A stretch of DNA of 64,000 nt from Inia geoffrensis (Eukaryota > Chordata > Mammalia > Artiodactyla > Iniidae). Below the pieces are notes generated by a model that worked only from the letters and a program-made list of their open reading frames with translations, was not told where the DNA came from and ran no database searches. Positions 53,064 through 64,000 of this stretch are shown here, in pieces. Made by a program: the position numbers and the translations under genes. Within the stretch, counting starts at the first letter, position 1. Every line of letters starts with the position of its first letter. The stretch is from assembly GCA_036417435.1 (NCBI GenBank), contig CM070919.1, forward strand, positions 30,505,318 to 30,569,317, given 5' to 3'.

Positions 53064-54540
53064 CTAGGGCACCAGAAGGAGAGTCAGCACGCTTGGTCGG
53101 GTGCAGGCGGCCTGGGGACGCTCCCGTCCCGCGATCTGCCGCAGCTCCCTTCAGGGCTGGGGGCTCTGTCCTCGTGCCCACGGGGGCTCCCACTGCTGAC
53201 GGGGCCCTCCTGGAAGCAGGGTCAGGGTCAAGTGAGCCTCTCTAGCAACGGGGTGTTCTCCCTGTTCTCAGTGCGGCTCATTAAAATGTCTTCAGAATCA
53301 TAAACGCACAGGAAATGTAAGGGCACAGCTCACGAGGCTGGGGGGGGGTTCCCTTTGGTGAGTCAGGTGGGGCTGACAGAGACTTTTATTTCCTACTTTA
53401 TATGTTCCATATTCTCATGTTAAATTAACTGTTTGAACCTGTTGGCTTTACCATGCAATAATTAAAAGTATCTGCAGAGCTCACGGTGACACTGAATTCC
53501 AGTAAGCCAGACTCAACACACTATCGTAACAACTTGAGAATGTTTCTTTTTTGAATATTTACCTCTTTAAAGGTAAATCTGGCCCCTGGCCACCAGGTGG
53601 CAGCAGGGGGGTACCCTTGCTGGTTGAACAGGGAGCCTTCCTCCCGGGCCTGAAATAATGGCAATAAGGGCAGCTCTTACGGAACACTCTCCGTACCTCC
53701 CGTCCAGGTGGGCTTATTAGCTAAGGTTTCCAAAGCTAATAATTTTAAATATAAATTAATATTAAAGTATTTTAATATAAAATATATCAATATAATACAA
53801 AATATATTTCTTAAAATAAGTAAATAAACAGGATGTAATTCAAGGAGATGATGTATTTAAACACTGTGTAGGAGACATTTTTTTAAAACCCTGAATTGTC
53901 ATACTATTATGCTAAAAGGCTTCCAAGGCTTGCCATAGCCGTCATTTGCCACTGGCATCATTTTAACTCTAGAAAGGTCAAATAAGGAGAGAATAAAAAA
54001 TGATATAAGGATCTGCTTAAAAATCCTAAGAATACCCACCTCCCCGTGCCTTAGGCTCTGGGCAGCTGTGTTTCAAGGGCCCAGGAGGTGTTATTTCGGT
54101 TCTAAACGGCACTGCCCAGCAGCCCAGCCTGCAGAACTTGGAGGTACTCTCTCTCCTCAAATCAACCACATCTCATCAGCTGTCTGGCGCTCTCAGGTTT
54201 GTATACGTCAAAACAAAACAAAGGAAAACAACTGGTAGTGCAGACTGTGAAAAAACAAAAATTCATCTCCTCTTTCCTGTCCTTACTGCCATTTCACAGT
54301 TCTGAACTCACTACCTCCTGTCAGCGTTTTACTGCAGTCTCTCTTCCCCACCATTGTCGGGGTGACCCGTTTCACCTGCACATCAGGCCTTGTAATCCTC
54401 CCTAACACACCTGGAGACAGCCCCACCTCCACGCAGCGTCGAGTGCCCACTCCTTGACAACGCAGCGGTCCTCTTGACAGTGTGTCCTGACCCTCCGGTC
54501 CAGGGTCACCTTCCTACAGGCTGTCCCCTAAAGGACTGTG

Positions 54541-54990
54541 ACTGCTGATGTTATGTGTCTACTTGACGGGGGTCAAGGGATGCTCAGATGCCGGTAACAC
54601 ATTACTTCTGGGTGTGTCCGTGAGGATGGGAAGAGATTAGCGTTTGAATCAGTAGTCTGAGTAAAGATCACCTTCACCCATGCAGGTGGGCTCCGTCCAA
54701 TCTGTTGAGGGTCCGAATAGAACAAAAATGAGGAAGAGGGAATTCTCCTTCTCTTCTTGAGCTGAGACATCCATCTTCTCCTGTCCTTGGACACCGACCT
54801 CCTGGTTCTTGGTCTTCTGGACTTGGACTAAATTACCATGGGCTTCCCTGGTTCTCCAGCTTGCGGATGGCAGACCGTGGGACTACTCAGCTTCCAAAAT
54901 TGCATGAGTGAATTCCTATAACAAATCTGCTCTTATGCATCCATACACATCCCATTGGTTCTGTCTGTCTGGAGAACGCTGACAAATGCA
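54541..54990 (+). mobile_element. ERVL LTR, MLT2-like
   Basis: 'gttatgtgtctacttgacgg', 'gagtaaagatcaccttcacc', 'gggctccgtccaatctgttg', 'gtgagtgaattcctataaca' (approximate) and 'ttggttctgtctgtctggag' follow the recalled MLT2 order. It is a solo LTR in an XKR5 intron, antisense to the gene. Confidence 0.78.
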
Positions 54991-54999
54991 ATGACTTTC

Positions 55000-55860
55000 C
55001 ACTGACAAAGACCCTCTTCTTGACCAAACGACTCAGACGGGCTCCCCAAGCCCTCTTCTGGATGAGGCCTCAGCCTTGGCCTATAAAAACTGCAGACTCG
55101 TAGCGGAAACGATTTTGCCCACCTCTGCACATTAAGAGACCCGAACCAACACTACCATAGTTTCTAACAGCTCAAGGCTGCATCCCTAGCATGATGACCC
55201 CAGATGCAGTTAAGTCCCTGCCTAAGAAAGCTCAGTGCTGCCAGGAGAATTTACCGTTCATTCCAGCCAAAATCTGGTAATAGGCAGATAGGCCCTGAGT
55301 CTCCTCTTAGGGGGCGTTACCTTAGAAAGTCTGCGATTATAAATCCTTTCTCTGTCCCTTTGACACGCACATCTTTTACCACCCAGAGCTGTCTTCTCCA
55401 GGACCTGAGGACCAACTCTCTGAAATCCACACATCCCAGGAGACGACTCTCCCAGCCTGTGAGCTCCTTGCTCTAAGGTGTGTGAACACTGCCTCCTGTC
55501 GTGAAGAGGCAGGAAGTGTGTTTCTCATCCCGAAAGTGCCAACTAACACCCCAGACGGTGAGGTCGCACTGACCACACCTCTTCACTCCCTGACTCTGCT
55601 CGAGCCCATGCTGTCCCACACCATTCTCCCTTTAAAATATGCAGTCGCCTCTGCACAAAATGAGGTCGGGGTCAGTCCATGCTGGACCCCTTTCCTTGTT
55701 GCGACTGACTTAATAGAATTTGCTTTCATCGCCGTCAACTGGCTTCCAGGTGTGTTTAACTCGGTACTGTCCACGCTGGCTTTCCTGTGGCCTCCCCGCA
55801 CCCCATGGCCATCATTGTGCTTCCTCATCTTTGCTATTCCACACTCGAAACTTCCGTAGC
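55000..55860 (+). mobile_element. Possible LTR-derived sequence, unclassified
   Basis: 'gcctataaaaactgcagac' at about 55079 and 'gattataaatcctttctctg' at about 55336, followed by 'gctgtcttctccagg', resemble LTR promoter and R/U5 regions. I cannot name the family. The frame at 55482-55859 is not a recognised gene. Confidence 0.35.
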
Positions 55861-57237
55861 GTCTAAGTTCTGTCTTCTCCTATTCAACCACTCTGAACTC
55901 AGTGGTCCGGTGACTAGGACAGCTGCAAAGAATTAAGCATTTGTTTCCCTTCCTTATGTAACAGCCCCTAGAACTCCTGGCACAAGGGTGTGAACGTGAC
56001 AAAAACAAAGGAAGAAAAGCAGCAACCGTGAAACGTCTCCTTATGTAGTACTGCTTCTCAGGGCGCCCATGGGCGTCGGCACGTGAACACACTGCTCCGG
56101 CAAACGGACGATGGAAAAGTGACCCTCAGGTTTATTCACGGTGCGTGGGGGCGGGGCCCAGCCACACACTCAGCCCTCACCCCCCGCAGTGAGATAGGCC
56201 TTGTTACTCCCAGTTTCCAGATGTGGAAACTGAGGCTTGGTGGGGCTCTGTGACTCGTTCAACATCACAGGTCCTCTTTGGTCTGTGGGCCCCGTGGCCT
56301 ATGGGGTCACCAAGCTCTACGGTGCTCTCCTAAAACCAGGAGGTGACCAACGCCGCCCACCTGCTGCTAGACAGGAGCTGCACCTCCGGGCTCTTCTCTT
56401 TGCTCCCCGCTCCATCCTGAAGCGCCTGCACCCCTGAAAGTCTCTTCAACTTTTTGTGTTAGTAACAGCCACTATTTGCTGGTTATTTCAACCCAAGTTG
56501 TTTATTAGTTAATCTTCCCAGGGACCCTGAAAAGCAGGTAGGTCTTACATCACTGTCACAGGGACACCGAGAGGTGGGTGGCTATGTCCTGATGTGCTGA
56601 TGAAAAAATAGGTCCGGAGAGTTTAAATTCTTAGCCACGTCATTTGGTGACAGTTAACGGCACAGCCAGGGTCCCACGTAAGCCCGTCTGATTCCAAAGC
56701 CTGTGCTCCGAAGCCCTGGCTGGTCCTCTCTCCTTTGCCGTTTGCAATGCAGTTCAACTTCCACCTTCTCATCAAAAGCGTCCCTGGTCATCCCGGTGGG
56801 AGGTGACATTCCTGTGGGATTCAGACGCTGCTTGCTCTGCCAGCATTTGTGCACATTCTGCCTCTTTTTACAACTTGTTTGGATAGAAGCTTATCTCCTC
56901 CATGGGACCAGAAGCAGCCTGCAGACAGGCATTACGTCATCCTTGTGTTTTTCACACTATCTAGGACCACAGCTATAACTCAGTGATTGAGCTGATTAAC
57001 AAGGGCATCGCGTATATGACACAGGATAGAACTGTGATTGTATTTATCAGATGGGCGGACGTAGAGAGTGGCTGAAAAACATTGCCAAAGGCGCCACAAT
57101 CCTTACCGCAGTAACTACGTGGAAACGACTGGACGTCAGGTTGCTATTTTCAGAGCCCATCATCTCTGTTCAAGACTATAATGCCCTTTAGAATTTTTCC
57201 TAAAATTAAGCTATTCCTTCTTAATAGATATGTGTGC

Positions 57238-57290
57238 ACAAATGCACACATGCACACACACACACACACACACGCGTGCACGCACACGTT
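57238..57290 (+). repeat. CA dinucleotide repeat
   Basis: Interrupted (CA)n with a pure core at about 57254-57272, in an XKR5 intron just inside the GC donor. Confidence 0.9.
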
Positions 57291-57317
57291 CTACGTATAC
57301 AGTAAAAGCTGGGATTA

Positions 57318-57533
<216 letters not shown>

Positions 57534-58963
57534 TCAGGGTCCTCGGGGTGGGGGGGCTGAGGGAGGAGACGGGGAGGGAGTAGGGCAGGAACTCGGAAAC
57601 CAGGGCCTGTAGCCCTCCTCTCTGTTCTAACTGCATCTGACTCGGCACCCAAAAAAACAAATGAAAACCCAGAAGAGATTCAAGGGGCACAGAAAACCCA
57701 CACTTTTTATTTTTGCAAGTATTATCTCAGTTGATCCTCATAAAGGGTAGCTGACCTAATCTGGGGATGAGTAAACAAAAAATAGCTTCGGTAACACTCA
57801 CTAAATATTGCGTACTTAGGCCTTTTTAGTTCCAGAAAGTGTTTAAAGAGCCAGTGACAAAACTGATTGCTCACTGTTTTTTAATCCCTGCTTGAAGGGC
57901 TAAAAACCTCCCCATCCAAAGGAAAGATCTGTATGCAGGCCAGCTGTGATATTTGTTCCTATAGTTTAGGAGGAATAATGTCATACTGGAGTCTGAGCTG
58001 AAATTTTTTTAAAAAACGAATTCAAAAAAGCTAATGTCTCTTTAGGAACACAATTTCTTTCATAGATTTCTGCTTTCTGCCAATAAATGTATCCATGCCT
58101 GTTCGAGGCTCAAGTCTAAGTATCTCTCAGTGTTTCTTGTTCCTTCTAGTAGAGGGTGTTCCCTGATGACTGGAAGAGATTCCTCTCTGGGCAGGGCCAC
58201 ACAGGCCCCCTGCAGGCATCCTGCATCATCAGGCAGACTCCCTGTCATCACTGGTCAAACGAGGTACGGCTAGACTGAGGGCTGAGTGAGGCTTTGGATT
58301 CAGTGGAGATGTCTGTTTGAAACAGAGAAGATGGCTAAAATTCAGCATTTGAATAACATGGAGGGCTTTGGGAGGCTATGAGTAACAGCACAGTATGTAC
58401 TGCACGTGTCCGTATTGCGTCAGGGCACGTGCCTCCCTCCTGTTTAAGTGTCAGTTTTACTAAGGATTTTCAGCCCATGATACCGAATGTGGAGCCCTCA
58501 CAGCAGCTAAAGCTGCGCTCTGGGGCTGACTGGTCCTGTGAGGGCTGGGCTCTCTGAGCTGCGGGCGCGTTTCTCCAAAGAGACCCTGCATGCATTCCTC
58601 CTCTCCCTGGACACTCGTGGACTGAATCTATTCCTCCACATTCTTGAACTTGGGCTGGCCGAGACCGCTGTGCCAGGCAGAATGCATCAGATGCCATGCT
58701 GACCCAGTTCCGGGCCATTCCACCCCCTTTCTCTTGGATTGCTCGGCTGACATGTCCGAATCCAGATGACTTTGCCGAAGAGAAAGGGTGGAGGAGCCCT
58801 GGGTGCCAGATGTGTGTACAGCCAGCCCAGTGGAGCCTCCCTATGAATCCAGACACCTGCTAACCTACTGCGATGGTGCGGGGACGCCCTGCCCCAGGCA
58901 AGAAACCCCCAGCAGAGCCCAGTCAGCCCTCAGAACCGGGGCTGTTGATCATGAATGGTTCTT

Positions 58964-59173
58964 TTTTTTTTTTTTTTTTTGCAGTACGCGGGCCTCTCAC
59001 TGCTGTGGCCTCTCCCGCTGCGAAGCACAGGCTCCGGACGCGCAGGCCCAGCGGCCATGGCTCATGGGCCCAGCCGCTCCGCGGCATATGGGATCTTCCC
59101 GGACCGGGGCACGAACCCACGTCCCCTGCATCGGCAGGCGGACTCTCAACCACCGCGCCACCAGGGAAGCCCC
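58964..59173 (-). mobile_element. CHR-type SINE nested in an LTR
   Basis: Minus-strand short-form CHR SINE. The 13-bp target-site duplication atgaatggttctt is exact at 58951-58963 and 59174-59186. Confidence 0.95.
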
Positions 59174-59186
59174 ATGAATGGTTCTT

Positions 59187-59488
<302 letters not shown>

Positions 59489-60254
59489 CTAGTATTTACA
59501 GGACGTTAACCCTTAACGAAATCTGACTTCTCAGAGGGCATCGTCACCTCCGTGCAAACACGCACGTCCTTCTCCGCTCTGAAGAAATGAGGGCGTGCAG
59601 GAGAGCTTTCCTCTGCTTAACACATGGGCGCTTGTCCCCTCAGGTGGGCTGGGCTCTCCGTGTTCACCCTTTAAGAAAAGCATCCCAGTCACTGCTCCTC
59701 AAGCACCTCTGGTTTATGACGATGCAGATCCTAACGGCTCTGGGCGTGCTATTTCATCCCAAACGCACTTTGCCATTCAATCCATACAAAGGAGGTTTAA
59801 TCAGAGAAATGAGACCAGGACATCCAATGGTTCCAGGCCCATAGGAGAGAGCCTGCACCCTGGAGTGAGAGCCTGCAGAAGATGCACGCTTGCTGGGGCC
59901 CGAGTTGCTCTGTTTCCATGGCTCTCGAGGTGTGAGGCTCAGACCGCACAGAGTTAGTCCCGTGAGAAACAGACACGCTGATTTCGCAAGAGACAGCACG
60001 CAGTACCTTCCCAAGGTGCTTTCAGGGTCATCTGACTATCTGCAATTTCTGTCCCATGGACTGAGACCCATGAAGGACGCCGACCCCCGGGAACTCATTG
60101 CCCCCAACAAAAGCCAGTATTAACCATTCCCTTGGGCTGCCCTAATTCTCCCAAACAGGAAATCTTAGGTTGCCGGGTTTTGCTAAGTAAGGCGTTTCCT
60201 TGTGTCCCCCTTGAGAAGTCGGATGGTCTGAGGTCAGCGGTAGGAGACACTCAC

Positions 60255-60439
60255 CCGGCACGATACCAGTGAAGTCCGAGGCGAGAAAGACATATGTTTG
60301 AAGCAGCAGGTGGGGCCCAACCTGCAGCAGGGCTTCCAGGAGGCGCAGGGCCGACAGGTCGGCCTCCTGCATCCGCAGCTGGCCCCAGGCGGAGGCCTCC
60401 CCTTCCTTCCGGAGAACAGGGGCCACGGCGTCCCAGTGC
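60255..60439 (-). CDS. XKR5: XKR5 coding exon (second in the gene)
   Basis: A 185-nt exon. The acceptor is 'ctcttcctcag'. One base finishes the preceding codon (Arg in the human protein), then HWDAVAPVLRKEGEASAWGQ, LRMQEADLSALRLLEALLQV and GPHLLLQTYVFLASDFTGIV follow, ending PG with donor gtgagt. It contains the EALLQxGPHLLLQ signature shared by XK-related proteins. The exon must be preceded by one encoding about 80 residues, which was not found up to 64000. Confidence 0.96.
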
Positions 60440-61523
60440 CTGAGGAAGAGGAGAGCCCAGGACTCAGAACCACACTGTGATAGCTTAAACAGGAACCCCC
60501 TTCTCTGGCTTATCGTGTACAGACCGATAGCTTTCCACGGGTTAACCGATCGCATCTACACCCCAAGTCCCTGAGCTCTGACTCCAGAGTGAAGGTGGCA
60601 CATCTGACCCAAGTGCTGCAGCAGGTGACCTTGCCCAGCAAGGCCCGGCCAGCGGAACACACTCTGGCCACACGTGGAAGGGGTGCTAGGCCAGAAGCCT
60701 GGACGACACAGGTTTGCTGCGGGCTCTCTCTCAGCCCTGCAAAGTTTAGAGCTAACCCTGAACTACCTCCCTGGCCCCAGGGCCTCTCGGGATGGGAATT
60801 AATCCACTTCTGCTGGACAGCAGGAAGGGCAGGGCGCCATCGTGGGATGTGCAAGGATGGGCTGCCCTGGCTGCAGGGACACACATCCAGGAAAGGGAGT
60901 CAGTGCATGAGAAGAAAAAGGAGGAAATGCGCCTGTTTCCTTCTACTTCCCCCAAAACCCACCCTAGAAACCTTTCTGATGCTTCCATCTTATGAAAGCC
61001 ATCTGGAGGTGCCATGGGTCGCTGTCCCGCGCCCCCAGGAGGGTCGTGCACGTATAAAAACGACACCGTTCCCCAGGCACGTGTGGGCTCTGGGGACTTC
61101 GGGTTTTCACAGCAGTTTCCCACTCACGCGCCCAGAAGCAGGAACACGGTGATCCCTGCACCTGCCGGCAGCAGGGGCTGGCGTGCCTGCCAAGTCCACG
61201 TGCAACTGCGAACTTCCGTCCTGTCCAAGTTCAGAAAAACTGGGAATCGTTTTAATTTACCGACTCCTGAAAGAGAGCTGGGTGCGCCTTTCAAGTTACC
61301 CCAAACGCCCCCACCTCTGATCTCCGGCCAGCATTTCTACGGCCAGAGCAGAAGGGGGTCTTCTTTGAAATGGCTTTGTTCAGGGTACACAGGGCCCAGG
61401 AAAGACACTTAAGAAAGACAGCTTTCCTCTTTCATGATTTGGATCCTGGAGTGAACTGATTTCTTACTGAGTCTTTGAAGCCGTGATCTCTGACCCACAT
61501 ATAATGTTAAGAAAAAGCATATG

Positions 61524-61937
61524 GGGCTTCCCTGGTGGCGCAGTGGTTAAGAATCTGCCTGCCAAGGCAGGGGACACGGGTTCAAGCCCTGGTCCTGGAG
61601 GATCCCATATGCCGTGGAGCAGCTAAGCCCGTGCGTCACAACTACTGAGCCTGAGCTCTAAAGCCCACGAGCCACAACTACGGAGCCCATGCACCACAAC
61701 TACTGAGCCCGTGCGCCACAACTACTGAGCCCGCGAGCCACAACTACTGAGCCCGCGAGCCACAACTACTGAAGCCTGTCCGCCTAGAGCCCGTGCTCTG
61801 CAACAAGAGAAGCCACCGCAATAAGAAGCCCACGCACCGCAACGAAGAGTAGCCCCCGCTCGCCGCAACTAGAGAAAGCCTGCACGCGGCAACGAAGACC
61901 CAACGCAACCAAAAATAAATAAATTTATTTTTTTAAA
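61524..61937 (+). mobile_element. CHR-type SINE, extra-long form
   Basis: Head 'gggcttccctggtggcgcag'; tail A/T-rich. The target-site duplication aaaaagcatatg lies at 61512-61523 and 61938-61949. The internal 'cacaactactgagcccg' unit is present about six times at 61640-61770, against about three in the 4103 copy, making this copy about 414 bp. Confidence 0.94.
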
Positions 61938-62679
61938 AAAAAGCATATGAAGCTGAATCTGGTAGCTTCCCTTTCAGTCCTGAATCCTCCATTCTGGGGA
62001 CGTGCCAATCTCCCTTCCTACCCTCCCAGCCGCCTCCGTTCATTCCCTGTGCGTCCTTATTGGGCTGCTCCCACCTGCTGGAGACTGCAGAGGGTGCAAA
62101 CGAAATTGAAGACCTTCTCCAGAAGCCCAAGATTCAGTTGTGGCAAGCAAGCCATACACACGCGAAAAGTTTTAAGCAGGAAGAAAGACGTGTGAAAACG
62201 GGAGGGGCGGAAGGGGTCCCGGGGAGAGAGGAAAACATATTCAGGGAAAGGAGGGACGGGCATACTCAGGACAGGGAACAAAGCCTGAGGGAGCACGGTG
62301 GCGCCAGCGGGGCAGGAGAAGGGCCACTGAAACGGCGGTCCATCCTGGGGCAGCAGAGGCCTCTTCTGGCCCAGCTGAGGAGTTGGGTGTCCCTTCTGGA
62401 CCAGTGGGAAATGGAGAACCAGTGGGAATGCGATTCACCTGGTTTTTTGAATCGCGTTTCTGGAACCTGCTGCAGGGGGAGGGACTCAGGCTGAGATCAC
62501 TGGTTAGGGGGGTTCGGGGGGCCCAGGTGAAAGCGGAGGTACAGGGCGGTGAGTGGGGGGAGGAGGGCGGAGGTGGGAATGGGTACTCTCCTTCCAGGTA
62601 CTCACCAGGTCCTGCCCGGATTTCTGGCCGCCTGCCTGGCCCTTGGACTCTCCCTTCTCAGTCCCTTTCCTGTGTTGTC

Positions 62680-62950
62680 TCTAAGGGCCTTATCTGACCA
62701 GGTTACTCCTTTACTTAAACCTTTCCAGTGGCTCTCAAACCCCTTACCTGGTGGACAAGCTCCTTCGTGGTTCAGCCCAGTCTGTCTCCGTCCACATTGC
62801 TCTTGTCCAGAAAATCCCTACCCCGCGCTCACGGCACAACAGACATTTTTCCAAAACCACCACTTCCAGCACTTCCGTCTGCAGCAGCTTTGCTGTTGCC
62901 TGGGTCCGAAGTGCCTCCCCTTCCCACGAGCTTCCAAGTCCACCTCATTC
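62680..62950 (+). repeat. L2 fragment
   Basis: 'cttatctgaccaggttactc', 'ttacctggtggacaagctcc' and 'ccagtctgtctccgtccaca' follow the L2 3' pattern. The large open frame at 62549-63289 runs through L2 and the next SINE and is not a gene. Confidence 0.65.
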
Positions 62951-63067
62951 TTCAGCCCTCCCACGACGGCTCCTGTGTCCGGACGGCGCTTCCAGACGTG
63001 CACAACATCAGAGTCACCAGGTGGGCTGTTGAAAGACAGGTTGCCCGGCCGCAGGCCTAGAATTTCT

Positions 63068-63281
63068 TTTTTTTTTTTTTTTTTTTTTGTGGTACACGGG
63101 CCTCTCACTTTTGTGGCCTCTCCCGTTGCAGAACACAGGCTCCGGACGCGCAGGCTCAGCGGCCATGGCTCACGGGCCCAGCCGCTCCGCGGCATGTGGG
63201 ATTTTCCCGGACCGGGGCACGAACCCGTGTCCCCTGCATCGGCAGGCGGACTCTCAACCACTGCGCCACCAGGGAAGCCCA
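63068..63281 (-). mobile_element. CHR-type SINE
   Basis: Minus-strand short-form CHR SINE. The exact 15-bp target-site duplication aggcctagaatttct lies at 63053-63067 and 63282-63296. Confidence 0.95.
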
Positions 63282-63903
63282 AGGCCTAGAATTTCTGATT
63301 AAACAGACGTGTTTGGAGCATTATGAGGAATTTGCCGTGATGCCATGTGGCTCCCGGTGAGGCTCGAGAATTTGCGTTTTTAACGAGTTTCGGGTGATGA
63401 AGACGTCGCTGGTCCAGGGACGCACCGTGGCAAAGCTTGGGGCTCCCAGCATCCTGTGAACATCTCTCTCTTCTTCTAATTCACTGTTTCAGCTTTGTTC
63501 CCAATTTGGCCTCAGACTGTGTCTTAATCACGTGTCTCCAGTCCCTTTGGTCACACAAGGTTAGTAAACATGAACGAATAAATACCGAGCATATTGAGCT
63601 GTGTTCATGATGGTCTAATATGTCTCGTTGCACTAAGAACAATACGCACTAAAAACTGACGTTTGTTAACATGTTCAATTAAACTAACTTGGTCTTTGGA
63701 ATGATGTTTTTCAGCAAGCTCCACTGAACAGCTTAAATAAAAAACCAAACATATCAGCTTCACCTGGAATAGTCTATTGTAGCCCCACAAGGTGAAGAAT
63801 TAGTGATACTCCTCTCCATCTTAACACTTTATGGTGACGTGAAAGCTGAGACAGTGAACGGTTGAGGTTTCCGCTAGGACTGTACACTTCTTTCACCTTT
63901 TTA

Positions 63904-64000
63904 AATTTTGCCGTAAATTAAAATTGCGGTAAAATGCACATAACGTAAAACGTACCATCTTTACTGTTTTATGAGTACAGTTCAGTGACATTAATAATTT
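63904..64000 (-). mobile_element. Ancient L1M fragment (runs off the window)
   Basis: 'attgcggtaaaatgcacata', 'acgtaaaacgtaccatcttt' and 'agtacagttcagtgacatta' are the reverse complement of an L1M 3' region. Confidence 0.75.

Larger units (their letters stand above)
60440..64000 (-). other. XKR5: XKR5 intron upstream of the second exon (partial)
   Basis: Presumed intron running past the window end. It holds two CHR SINEs, an L2 fragment and an L1M fragment. None of the minus-strand frames resembles the XKR5 N-terminus. Confidence 0.75.

Noticed and set aside
61126..61165. Candidate upstream XKR5 exon on the minus strand ending at 61139 with a gtgagt donor
   Set aside because: The phase would fit the exon at 60439 (reading LLLGA then HWDA), but the encoded sequence does not resemble the XKR5 N-terminus apart from a few Leu/Gly residues, and no start codon or continuous upstream match is visible.
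62549..63289. 246-codon plus-strand ORF
   Set aside because: It runs through an L2 fragment and a CHR SINE; the C-terminal part is the usual SINE-derived translation seen in several other copies here.

Overview
This window is nuclear DNA from a placental mammal, almost certainly a cetacean (whale or dolphin). Two kinds of evidence agree. The exons are vertebrate, with GT-AG introns and products that match the mammalian proteins AGPAT5 and XKR5. The intergenic DNA and introns carry many CHR-type tRNA-derived SINEs, which begin 'gggcttccctggtggc' and are typical of Cetacea and their close cetartiodactyl relatives. There are no prokaryotic operons, CRISPR arrays or plasmid features.

Layout: (1) Positions 1-5720, + strand, hold the 3' end of AGPAT5: part of an intron, a 124-nt coding exon (2963-3086), an intron, and the terminal coding exon (5495-5720). 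A long AT-rich 3' UTR with several AATAAA signals follows. (2) Positions of about 9.6-48.3 kb are intergenic: ancient MIR, L2 and L1M copies, MaLR LTRs, younger CHR SINEs and 5'-truncated L1s, plus an intergenic CpG island (about 15.8-17.2 kb), a CATC microsatellite (about 26.26-26.46 kb), an inverted duplication with roughly 800-bp arms (25.0-25.8 and 29.3-30.0 kb), and an interstitial telomeric repeat (32.87-33.02 kb). (3) Positions 48321-60439, - strand, hold five consecutive coding exons of XKR5 including the stop codon. The first coding exon, encoding roughly the N-terminal 80 residues, was not found and probably lies beyond 64 kb.

The two genes are convergent (tail to tail) and about 42.6 kb apart from stop to stop. 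This is the AGPAT5-XKR5 order I recall from human 8p23.1, so the block looks syntenic. AGPAT5 encodes a lysophosphatidic acid acyltransferase and XKR5 an XK-family membrane protein. Nothing suggests they act together beyond shared synteny.

I found no undescribed multi-gene system. The most notable structures are the inverted duplication, whose order of events can be read from target-site duplications; the interstitial telomeric tract; a GC-AG intron in XKR5; and the orphan CpG island. Repeat family names are recalled consensus matches by eye, and all identities are hand-estimated.
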